Below, piece by piece: positions 1 through 5,672 of a stretch of 8,496 nt of DNA. Under the pieces are notes generated by a model. It ran no database searches and was not told the DNA's origin. It saw only the letters and a program-made list of their open reading frames with translations. Origin of the DNA: Candidatus Altimarinota bacterium (GTDB lineage: Bacteria; Patescibacteriota; Gracilibacteria; UBA1369; LOWO2-01-FULL-3); NCBI GenBank assembly GCA_029939035.1, contig JAOZTS010000029.1, positions 1 through 8,496 of the forward strand, given 5' to 3'. The position numbers were made by a program, and so were the translations under genes. The first letter of the stretch is position 1. Each line of letters begins with the position of its first letter.

Positions 1-31
1 CTAAAATCACTTAAGAATTTTATCAATATCT

Positions 32-952
32 ATGAAAATCGTTTTCTTTGGAACTCCAGAAATAGCAGTTCCAATACTAGAAAAACTAGTCCAAATTCAA
101 GATTTCGATGTAATTTCTGTAATTACACAGCCAGATAGACCAGTTGGAAGAAAAGGTCACATCACTCCCCCACCAATCAAAACCTCTGCAAACAATCTCG
201 GAATTGATGTTTTTCAACCTAAAAACAAAAAAAAACTAGATGAAATCCTAGAAGGCACAGAAGCAGATTTTTTCATAGTTGTTGCATTTGGGATGATAAT
301 ACCTCAGCATATTCTTGATATTCCAAAGTATGGGTCGATCAACATACACTATTCATTACTGCCAAAATACAGAGGTGCATCCCCAATTCAAGAGAGTCTT
401 CTACACGGAGACAAAGAAACTGGAGTTACATTAATAAAAATGGATGAAGAACTAGACCATGGACCTATTTACCTAATGAAACGTATAGAAATAGAGGACA
501 ATGATAATTTGCTCACACTTAGCATCAAACTCACTAATCTAAGCTCCCAAATACTACCATTGGCGCTTGAAGATATTTATCAAGGTGGCCTTGAACCAAT
601 TGAGCAACCTCACAAACAAGCAACCTTTTGTAAAAAGATCAAAAAATCTGATGGCGCAATAGACTGGAATCTTTCTGCCAAAGAAATACTAAACATGATT
701 AGAGCATATACACCATGGCCTTCAGTATTCACTGAAATTGGAGGAAAAAAATTAAAAATTCTGAAAGCTGATATTTACGAAGATAAAGACAATAATACTC
801 CTGGACAATTTATAATTGACGACAAAATTCTAAAAATTTCTACCTCCAAAGGTTATTTTGTTCCAAAAAAAGTCCAGCTAGAAGGAAAAAAAGAAATGGA
901 CATAGAAACATTTCTAAATGGCTACAGTTCGCTAATCAAGAGTTCCAATTAG
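32..952 (+). CDS. fmt: Methionyl-tRNA formyltransferase
   Basis: Transfers a formyl group from 10-formyl-tetrahydrofolate to the amino group of Met-tRNAfMet in the cytoplasm, making the initiator tRNA for bacterial translation. The 306-residue protein is full length for the family. It opens with the nucleotide-fold motif FFGTPEIAVP (5-14). The catalytic region NIHYSLLPKYRGASP (104-118) carries the expected Asn104 and His106, and the catalytic Asp is D142 in the segment MDEELDHGP. The C-terminal OB-like domain that binds tRNA contains IDWNLSAKEI and AYTPWPS. The ATG at 32 sits just before the MKIVFFGTP start typical of the family, but no Shine-Dalgarno is visible in the 31 bases before it. A TAA at 2-4 or 12-14 could end an upstream gene; peptide deformylase is a common neighbour but cannot be seen here. 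The stop is TAG, and the last 21 bases overlap the 3' end of the convergent O-antigen-ligase-like gene. Confidence 0.97.
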   Translation: MKIVFFGTPEIAVPILEKLVQIQDFDVISVITQPDRPVGRKGHITPPPIKTSANNLGIDVFQPKNKKKLDEILEGTEADFFIVVAFGMIIPQHILDIPKYGSINIHYSLLPKYRGASPIQESLLHGDKETGVTLIKMDEELDHGPIYLMKRIEIEDNDNLLTLSIKLTNLSSQILPLALEDIYQGGLEPIEQPHKQATFCKKIKKSDGAIDWNLSAKEILNMIRAYTPWPSVFTEIGGKKLKILKADIYEDKDNNTPGQFIIDDKILKISTSKGYFVPKKVQLEGKKEMDIETFLNGYSSLIKSSN

Positions 953-2221
953 CCCAAAATACATCCACAATAGAACATTGCCCTGATATAAAGATATGAA
1001 ATAGTGATCAAACATCCCTATCACTATTATTACCGCCCAAATAGACATCAGCATATACGAAAATCTGCTTTTTACTTTTACTAATCTCGAAAAGAAGAAC
1101 AGCATTATCCCTATAAATCCAAATCCTCCTAGTAATCCAATTTCACTAAACATCAATAAAAAGATATTGTGCACTGGCTGAATTAACCATGGCTGAAGTT
1201 TCAAAGGAACATACTGTTGCAATACAACAGTAAAATTTCCAGGCCCAACACCAAAGAAATTATCAAACAACATATTTTTGCTTGCCGAATAATAAATAGA
1301 CCTCTCGGTTAAAGCATTCTGATCCCCCACAATCAACCTATCGATCAAAATTGAATACAAATCAAATACTACGAGAAAAAACATCATCAAAGCAAAACCT
1401 ATCAAAACACTTTTCCAAGATATTTTCACGTTTGACACTGCGTAATACAAAAAAAGACCAATGAATAACCCCAAAATTGCACTTCTGGAAAACGTAAGCA
1501 CAAGAGCAATCAGGCAAACTAACAATAAAAGAGAAAAAAGAACTTTAGCATCTCGAAAACAATAGATAATGAAAAATATAGAAAAAGTGAGATAACCTGC
1601 AAATATATTTGGATGTGGAAATGTTCCGTAAACCCTCAAGAAATTACCATAACTCAAACCAACCTTGGCAACCCCAAGCTTTTCCGAATTTATCACTGGC
1701 TCCCCTAAGAACCTAAAGCCCAAAGATTCCTGAAAAAGATATTGAAAAATTCCGATAAAAGCAACAAAACTAATAACACCAATAAACACATACAAAAGTC
1801 TCTTAACATCAACAAAACCAGATTTTATCAAAAAGAAAACAACTATAAACTCAAACAATCTGACCAGATTAAGCAATGTGTTCCCGTGATCAACACTCTG
1901 GAGTAGCGACAGAATATTTAGCAATATAAATATTCCAACGCTCAAAATCACAATCATTCCCGATTTCTTCTTCACAAAATTCAGTTTTTCCAGTTCGCCC
2001 TCCTTGAACATAGCCGACAAAGACATAAACACTAAAGAAACAATCAAAAATACATCAGTGATATATATAAAAAAGCTGGTATATGGGTTAAAAAAACCGG
2101 AGGCATAAATATCCTGCACAACCAACAGCGCATTTACTTGAAATGGTAAAAACGCAAAAAACAAATAGAAAAAAACTTTTGCTATCAAGAAAAAACTAAT
2201 TTTTTCAACAATTTTATTCAT
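932..2221 (-). CDS. O-antigen ligase / Wzy-type polymerase family membrane protein
   Basis: A highly hydrophobic protein of about 429 residues with roughly 11-12 predicted transmembrane segments, read by eye. The arrangement matches the Wzy_C/WaaL family, which joins or polymerises undecaprenyl-linked glycans on the outer face of the membrane. Family-like landmarks are the segment LTFSRSA with Arg246 and, after a long extracytoplasmic loop, QPVHNIFLLMFSEIG with His351; WaaL ligases likewise use a loop Arg and a His about 100 residues later. The C-terminal DHYF..LYQGN..LW pattern also fits. Whether it ligates, polymerises or glycosylates protein cannot be told from sequence. I chose the ATG at 2221 because GAGG lies 9 bases upstream and the upstream gene stops 1 base before it; an ATG at 2236 would add five residues and overlap that gene. 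The neighbouring lipoprotein gene is probably co-transcribed. The 3' end overlaps fmt by 21 bases tail to tail. Confidence 0.87.
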   Translation of the reverse strand: MNKIVEKISFFLIAKVFFYLFFAFLPFQVNALLVVQDIYASGFFNPYTSFFIYITDVFLIVSLVFMSLSAMFKEGELEKLNFVKKKSGMIVILSVGIFILLNILSLLQSVDHGNTLLNLVRLFEFIVVFFLIKSGFVDVKRLLYVFIGVISFVAFIGIFQYLFQESLGFRFLGEPVINSEKLGVAKVGLSYGNFLRVYGTFPHPNIFAGYLTFSIFFIIYCFRDAKVLFSLLLLVCLIALVLTFSRSAILGLFIGLFLYYAVSNVKISWKSVLIGFALMMFFLVVFDLYSILIDRLIVGDQNALTERSIYYSASKNMLFDNFFGVGPGNFTVVLQQYVPLKLQPWLIQPVHNIFLLMFSEIGLLGGFGFIGIMLFFFSRLVKVKSRFSYMLMSIWAVIIVIGMFDHYFISLYQGNVLLWMYFGLIGTLD

Positions 2222-2222
2222 C

Positions 2223-3665
2223 CTATGATTCCTCATCTTCGACCAATGCTACTTCTGGGACCAATATTCCCTCCTCAGGTAAATATTCATTTATCCCAGA
2301 CTGCGCTTGTATCAACAAAGTTTCATAATCTCTTGATCCCTCGCTTGCGTGAATTAATTCCTCAAAAATATCTTTATAAGTATAATAATCAATTATCGGG
2401 AAACTCTCAGCAAAACCTATTTGTGAAGCAAATACACCATATATCGGATCTTTCTTTTGCTCTTCTATCATATCCCTTCTACTTGTTGGATTGTGAGTCT
2501 CGTCAAAATAGTAATCCAAATTTTCTGCATTGGTAATAAATACTAGGAAATCCCAAGCAGTTTCTGGGTATTCTGAATTCCTAGAAACCGTTTCGGCAAA
2601 ATAACTAGCATAAGTAACACGTTTTTCACCAGAAACCTCAGGATCATACAACTGAGGAATCGGTGCCGTCTTTATAGAACTAACCTCAATTGCATTCACC
2701 CCCTTGGCATCCATCAAATTTATTTCATTAATTATCAAATCGTAAGTATACGAATATCCAACTATCATAGAAACATCACCTCGAGCAAATGCCTCTATCT
2801 CCTTTCCAGAAGTATCATCGTCAACAACAAACTCATTCCAGGAATAATGTTTTACATCCTCATCTGAAAAACTCAAAAAGAAATCCAAAGCCTCCAATGC
2901 TGGGTAACTATAAGCACCAGAGCCCTGCCTTGAAGTAAAAGTAGCCTCTGAAATATTGTCATTGTAAAACTCAACCCCGTATTGCATAAAGAGCAAATAC
3001 AAAATATCCACAGCCCTAGTTATATTATCCGCTCTACCAAGGGATATCCCTGAAACATCAAACCTATCAAAACTAGTATCTTCTTTGTTCAAAAGAATAA
3101 CATCCTCCTTGATCCCCTCCCAAGTTGCTGAAGGTTTCCCCTTTGCTGGGATTCGATCCTCAAAATGATCTTTGTTATAATAAATAGCCAAAGTATCGAC
3201 AGTCATTGGTAAACCATAGACCTGTATATGACCATCTTGATCCGTCCTAACAAGATCCTGATATGCAACGTCTACAAATGTATTTGCAAAATCCGTAGTA
3301 GTCCCCATATCATTTGGCAGTGGTGACAATTTTTTATAATTGCTAGCAAACCAAGTATTTTGCATTGAGAAAATGTCCGGCCCCTCACCTTCTGCCATTT
3401 CATTCAATATCACTCTTTCATACTCAGAAAAATCTGAAAATTTCCTGTAATGAATTTCAAGACCTGGATGATCAGACTCAAACTGCAAAATTAACGGAGC
3501 TATAACATCAGAATCATCAAAAACTTTATAGTAAGTCAATTCAACACCAGTATAATCCACTCCCAATTCCGTTGGAGTTTTTTTAAAACTACATCCACTT
3601 AACAAAGCGGACCCAGTAATAACAAATATTACTAAATATATGGTTGTTTTCTTAAAATGAGACAT
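2223..3665 (-). CDS. Extracellular solute-binding lipoprotein (ABC transporter family 1)
   Basis: Predicted membrane-anchored substrate receptor of the family 1/8 (sugar-type) solute-binding proteins. From the ATG at 3665 the protein is 480 residues, with a textbook lipoprotein signal: a basic start (HFKK), a hydrophobic core, then lipobox LSGC with the lipidated Cys25. An ATG at 3704 in the same frame would add 13 residues, spoil the signal and overlap the upstream gene, so I prefer 3665. Family landmarks are an N-terminal lobe (LTYYKVFDDSD, then GEGPDIFSMQNTWFA), a hinge region (YGLPMTVDTLAIYYNKD), ARGDVSMIVGYSYTY, and a C-terminal WDFLVFITNAENLDYY followed by NPTSRRD. The tail is acidic. 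The ligand is unknown; sugars or oligosaccharides are usual for the family. No permease or ATPase gene is adjacent, so either partners lie elsewhere or it serves as a surface-binding protein. It lies between the zinc-ribbon gene and the O-antigen-ligase-like gene. Confidence 0.93.
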   Translation of the reverse strand: MSHFKKTTIYLVIFVITGSALLSGCSFKKTPTELGVDYTGVELTYYKVFDDSDVIAPLILQFESDHPGLEIHYRKFSDFSEYERVILNEMAEGEGPDIFSMQNTWFASNYKKLSPLPNDMGTTTDFANTFVDVAYQDLVRTDQDGHIQVYGLPMTVDTLAIYYNKDHFEDRIPAKGKPSATWEGIKEDVILLNKEDTSFDRFDVSGISLGRADNITRAVDILYLLFMQYGVEFYNDNISEATFTSRQGSGAYSYPALEALDFFLSFSDEDVKHYSWNEFVVDDDTSGKEIEAFARGDVSMIVGYSYTYDLIINEINLMDAKGVNAIEVSSIKTAPIPQLYDPEVSGEKRVTYASYFAETVSRNSEYPETAWDFLVFITNAENLDYYFDETHNPTSRRDMIEEQKKDPIYGVFASQIGFAESFPIIDYYTYKDIFEELIHASEGSRDYETLLIQAQSGINEYLPEEGILVPEVALVEDEES

Positions 3666-3694
3666 TTTTAGGAATTTAAGGAATGAGATATAAC

Positions 3695-3937
3695 TTAATT
3701 GCATTTATCATAACATTTCCCTTCGCTCTCCCCAAGCAGATCAATCAAACTGGAGCGAATATCTTTTTTCTCCTGCTTTTTTTCTTTTGGGCAAAATTTC
3801 TTATTAGGAATGAATATCATAGATGTCACTCTTTCTACATCTGAACTCTCACATGACATACATTTTGTAACAGATAATCCGTTCATAAATTCAAAAATTG
3901 ATGAACACGATCTGCACTGATACTCAAATATCAACAT
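3695..3937 (-). CDS. FmdB-like small zinc-ribbon protein
   Basis: An 80-residue protein whose first 30 residues match the FmdB/CxxC_CxxC_SSSS family: MLIFEYQCRSC, then CMSC, giving two CxxC knuckles (C8/C11 and C26/C29) expected to bind one zinc. The family was named from a putative regulator of formamidase, but its general function is not established, so no role is assigned. The remainder is lysine- and glutamate-rich with three extra cysteines (C49, C75, C79), the last two as CYDKC close to the C terminus. It starts at an ATG with no Shine-Dalgarno, about 25 bases downstream of a good TATAAT box, and ends 29 bases before the preferred start of the lipoprotein gene, so it is likely the first gene of a three-gene transcript. 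Confidence 0.85.
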   Translation of the reverse strand: MLIFEYQCRSCSSIFEFMNGLSVTKCMSCESSDVERVTSMIFIPNKKFCPKEKKQEKKDIRSSLIDLLGESEGKCYDKCN

Positions 3938-3963
3938 AAATGATTTTTAATTAAGCACACCGC

Positions 3964-3991
3964 ATTATAAAACAACCATATAAAAAGTAAA
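3964..3991 (-). promoter_or_regulatory. Candidate sigma-70 type promoter for the zinc-ribbon/lipoprotein/ligase genes
   Basis: On the minus strand a perfect TATAAT -10 box (3964-3969) is preceded, after 16 bases, by TTTACT (3986-3991), which matches TTGACA at four of six positions. Transcription would begin near 3957, about 20 bases before the zinc-ribbon ATG. The -35 box overlaps the candidate ssb terminator hairpin. Promoter calls in AT-rich DNA are prone to chance matches. Confidence 0.5.
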
Positions 3992-3996
3992 TATGG
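3968..3996 (-). terminator. Candidate weak intrinsic terminator or operator after ssb
   Basis: Directly after the ssb stop codon the minus strand has a perfect 6-bp inverted repeat, CCATAT (3991-3996) and ATATGG (3976-3981), with a 9-base loop, followed by a T-rich run (TTGTTTTAT). Position and T tract fit a terminator, but the stem has only two G-C pairs and would be weak. Because it overlaps the -35 box of the next gene, it could instead be an operator. Confidence 0.35.
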
Positions 3997-4377
3997 TTAT
4001 TTTTTCTCAATTGGTTCCAATTCTACAGAATCACCTCCTGATTTTGATTTTTTGAATGTTAGAAAATTAACATTATCTGCAACAACCTCAGTTCTGTACT
4101 GTTTTTTGCTATCTTTGTCTTCAAAAGAATGATTTATCAATCTTCCCTCAACGTAAACAGCGGCACCTTTTGCTAAAAACTTTGAGCAAACCTCTGAAAA
4201 TTTGCCCCACACAACCACTCGATGATAATCAACAACTTCTGATTTACCATCATCACCTTGAACATATCTGTTAATAGCTACAGGAAAAGAAGCCACAGAC
4301 AAGCCACTTTTCGTTTGTCGCAGATCAACATCTGCACCGAGATGCCCCATGAGCATCACTTTGTTTAAACTCCTCAT
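3997..4377 (-). CDS. ssb: Single-stranded DNA-binding protein
   Basis: Coats single-stranded DNA during replication, recombination and repair. The 126-residue protein has a complete OB fold over about residues 1-108: LNKVMLMGHLGADVDLRQT, SVASFPVAINR, VDYHRVVVWGKFSEV with the DNA-stacking Trp57, then AKGAAVYVEGRL and YRTEVVADNVNFL. The C-terminal part is only about 18 residues (KKSKSGGDSVELEPIEKK). It lacks both a long glycine/glutamine-rich linker and the acidic DDDIPF-like tip that most bacterial SSBs use to recruit partners. The MRSLNKV start fits the family, and no Shine-Dalgarno is visible before the ATG. The gene is divergent from the riboflavin genes and is the most upstream of the minus-strand block. 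Being without the usual ribosomal protein S6/S18 neighbours, it may be a second, accessory SSB, though that cannot be judged from one window. Confidence 0.95.
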   Translation of the reverse strand: MRSLNKVMLMGHLGADVDLRQTKSGLSVASFPVAINRYVQGDDGKSEVVDYHRVVVWGKFSEVCSKFLAKGAAVYVEGRLINHSFEDKDSKKQYRTEVVADNVNFLTFKKSKSGGDSVELEPIEKK

Positions 4378-4391
4378 AACTTAAGGGTTAA

Positions 4392-4419
4392 TTAATAGTA
4401 ATGCAAAATTAACAAACAA
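4392..4419 (-). promoter_or_regulatory. Candidate promoter for ssb
   Basis: On the minus strand TTGTTT (4414-4419) is followed after 16 bases by TATTAA (4392-4397). Transcription would start only about 8 bases before the ssb ATG, giving an almost leaderless message, which would agree with the lack of a Shine-Dalgarno. The region is very AT-rich, so the match may be chance. Confidence 0.35.
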
Positions 4420-4437
4420 AGATTAAATAATTGTTAA
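4409..4437. repeat. 7-bp inverted repeat in the divergent ssb/ribE region
   Basis: TTAACAA (4409-4415) and TTGTTAA (4431-4437) form a perfect inverted repeat with a 15-base spacer. The half-sites are 22 bases apart start to start, about two DNA turns. One arm overlaps the candidate -35 box of ssb and the other lies upstream of the candidate ribE promoter, so it is placed like an operator for a dimeric regulator. No regulator is recognised. Confidence 0.35.
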
Positions 4438-4443
4438 ATAAGC

Positions 4444-4472
4444 TTAAAGTTTTCCTAAAAAAACAGTAATAT
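4444..4472 (+). promoter_or_regulatory. Candidate promoter for the ribE-ribH-pgk operon
   Basis: TTAAAG (4444-4449), a 17-base spacer and TAATAT (4467-4472) form a modest sigma-70 type promoter. Transcription would start around 4478, placing the GC-richer hairpin block at the very 5' end of the message and leaving a leader of about 75 bases before ribE. The -35 match is poor. Confidence 0.35.
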
Positions 4473-4476
4473 CCAA

Positions 4477-4537
4477 GAGGCGAAAGCCTCCTCCGAGTTA
4501 AGGCGAGGATAAAATGAGCAGAGCGAATACATTATCC
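4477..4537 (+). promoter_or_regulatory. Structured leader of the riboflavin operon (candidate RNA element)
   Basis: A visibly GC-richer block inside an AT-rich intergenic region, ending 16 bases before the ribE start. It can form three consecutive stems. The first is GAGGC/GCCTC (4477-4481 with 4486-4490) closed by a GAAA tetraloop of the GNRA class. The second is CCTC/GAGG (4490-4493 with 4505-4508). The third is GGATAA/TTATCC (4507-4512 with 4532-4537), with a variant GGAT+AATG/CATT+ATCC pairing. AGGCGA occurs twice (4478, 4501), so GCCT at 4486-4489 can also pair with AGGC at 4501-4504, allowing mutually exclusive folds. It lacks the conserved FMN-riboswitch (RFN) core, which would be the expected regulator here. 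It may be a new leader motif, a repeated intergenic palindrome, or only a 5' stabilising structure. Confidence 0.4.
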
Positions 4538-4553
4538 CAACACAAATCTCAAT

Positions 4554-5189
4554 ATGTTTACAGGAATTATTCAAGAACAAGGAGAAATAAAAGACATACA
4601 AAACTCTAAGAAGGGAAAAACATTCTCTATTCTTACAAATTCAATCTTAAAGAATAAGAAAATCGGTGACTCAATAGCAGTTGATGGGGTTTGCGTAACC
4701 ATTACAAAAATTAACGAGAAAGCCTTCGAGTTCTATGCAATGCCAGAAACTTTAGACATTACAAATTTTTCCTCATACGAAATCAAAGACAAGGTAAATA
4801 TGGAACCAGCTTTAACAATGAACCAAGCCCTTAATGGACACATAATTCAGGGACACGTCGACATGACATGCGAAGTAAAAGGATTTTCAAAGAACGAGGA
4901 CAACGTACGATTAACGATAGCTTTCCCAAAAGAGCTATCCGACTATCTTGCATTCAAAGGGTCAATCACTATCAACGGAGTCAGCCTTACAATTACAGAT
5001 CTAAATGCTGACACATTCACAGTTGATCTAATCCCACACACACTCGAAATAACAAACTTGAGCGAATTAATAAAAGGCGACAAAGTAAACATAGAGGTAG
5101 ATCTAATAGCCAGATATATCAAGAATTTATTAGATTCAAAAGAAAAAGAAACTAAATACGAATTCCTTAAAGAAAGAGGATTTATTTAA
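4554..5189 (+). CDS. ribE: Riboflavin synthase (alpha subunit)
   Basis: Catalyses the last step of riboflavin synthesis: dismutation of two 6,7-dimethyl-8-ribityllumazine molecules into riboflavin and 5-amino-6-ribitylaminouracil, which returns to lumazine synthase. The 211-residue protein has the usual two tandem lumazine-binding barrels. The first begins with the invariant MFTGII and contains GDSIAVDGVCVTIT with conserved Cys47, and PETLDITN. A linking NGHIIQGHVD (94-103) ends it. The second repeats the pattern with GSITINGVSLTIT and LIPHTLEITNL, then VNIEVDLIARYIKNLL and a C-terminal helix expected to mediate trimer formation. The ATG at 4554 is fixed by the MFTGII start; no Shine-Dalgarno precedes it. 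It is the first gene of an operon, 16 bases before ribH, and is preceded by a structured leader. Confidence 0.97.
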   Translation: MFTGIIQEQGEIKDIQNSKKGKTFSILTNSILKNKKIGDSIAVDGVCVTITKINEKAFEFYAMPETLDITNFSSYEIKDKVNMEPALTMNQALNGHIIQGHVDMTCEVKGFSKNEDNVRLTIAFPKELSDYLAFKGSITINGVSLTITDLNADTFTVDLIPHTLEITNLSELIKGDKVNIEVDLIARYIKNLLDSKEKETKYEFLKERGFI

Positions 5190-5205
5190 CAAAAACTCGA
5201 GAATT

Positions 5206-5661
5206 ATGGAACTAGAAAACAACGATTTGCAATTGGACATAGATGGCAAAGACATGAAAATCGTCATCATACTCCCCTATTTCAACGAAAAAATTGGATT
5301 AGAACTTTTAGAAAATGCCAAAGCTGAATTAGAGACACATAATGTAAAAAATATTGAAGTTGTACGAACATCAGGAGCCCTAGAAATCCCATTTGCATGC
5401 CAAAGAATCATTGAGAAGCAAAAGCCAAATGCAATCATAACACTAGGAGCAATAATAAAAGGAGAAACCAGTCACTACGACATGGTTTGCAACACCACAT
5501 ACAGCGGAATCAACACCGTACAACTCGAACACAATGTGCCAATCATTTACGGAGTATTAACTTGCGACAACATAGAACAAGCAAACCAGAGATCCAGCAA
5601 AGAAGGCTCGAACAAAGGTAAACAAGCTGCTCAGGCAGCATTAATTCAAACTCAACTCTAA
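5206..5661 (+). CDS. ribH: 6,7-dimethyl-8-ribityllumazine synthase
   Basis: Condenses 5-amino-6-ribitylaminouracil with 3,4-dihydroxy-2-butanone 4-phosphate to give the substrate of riboflavin synthase. The 151 residues fit the family. Active-site motifs are present: YFNE (25-28, the aromatic that stacks on the pyrimidine), TSGALEIP (55-62), GAIIKGETSHYD (81-92) with the catalytic His90, and GVLTCDNIEQANQR (116-129) followed by NKGKQAA. The usual PGA/SFE motif reads SGALE, a Pro-to-Ser and Phe-to-Leu difference in the substrate pocket region. The first 16 residues are an acidic extension before the core strand MKIVIILPYFNE. A second ATG at M17 (5254) is a possible alternative start. It sits between ribE and pgk with 16- and 11-base gaps, so co-transcription is likely. 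Members of this family form pentamers or 60-subunit shells; which applies here is not visible. Confidence 0.96.
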   Translation: MELENNDLQLDIDGKDMKIVIILPYFNEKIGLELLENAKAELETHNVKNIEVVRTSGALEIPFACQRIIEKQKPNAIITLGAIIKGETSHYDMVCNTTYSGINTVQLEHNVPIIYGVLTCDNIEQANQRSSKEGSNKGKQAAQAALIQTQL

Positions 5662-5672
5662 CCAACAATCCT

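Noticed and set aside
2225..2536. 103-codon plus-strand frame opposite the lipoprotein gene
   Set aside because: Antisense shadow of a well-supported gene, with no family resemblance.
4455..4532. A 25-codon minus-strand frame with an ATG, spanning the hairpin block (starts MYSLCSF, ends LLFF)
   Set aside because: No Shine-Dalgarno, no recognisable family, and it lies entirely on the palindromic leader block. It is more likely a by-product of the RNA or repeat element, though a leader peptide cannot be excluded.
4477..4537. FMN riboswitch, or c-di-GMP riboswitch because of the GCGAAAGCCTCC-like string
   Set aside because: The conserved multi-stem core of either class cannot be laid out: the element is about 60 bases and forms only simple hairpins.
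4514..4609. Plus-strand ATG at 4514 opening a short frame that overlaps the ribE start out of frame
   Set aside because: The ATG lies inside the third hairpin and the peptide is basic and unrecognised. ribE has its own invariant MFTGII start. Kept only as a possible upstream frame.
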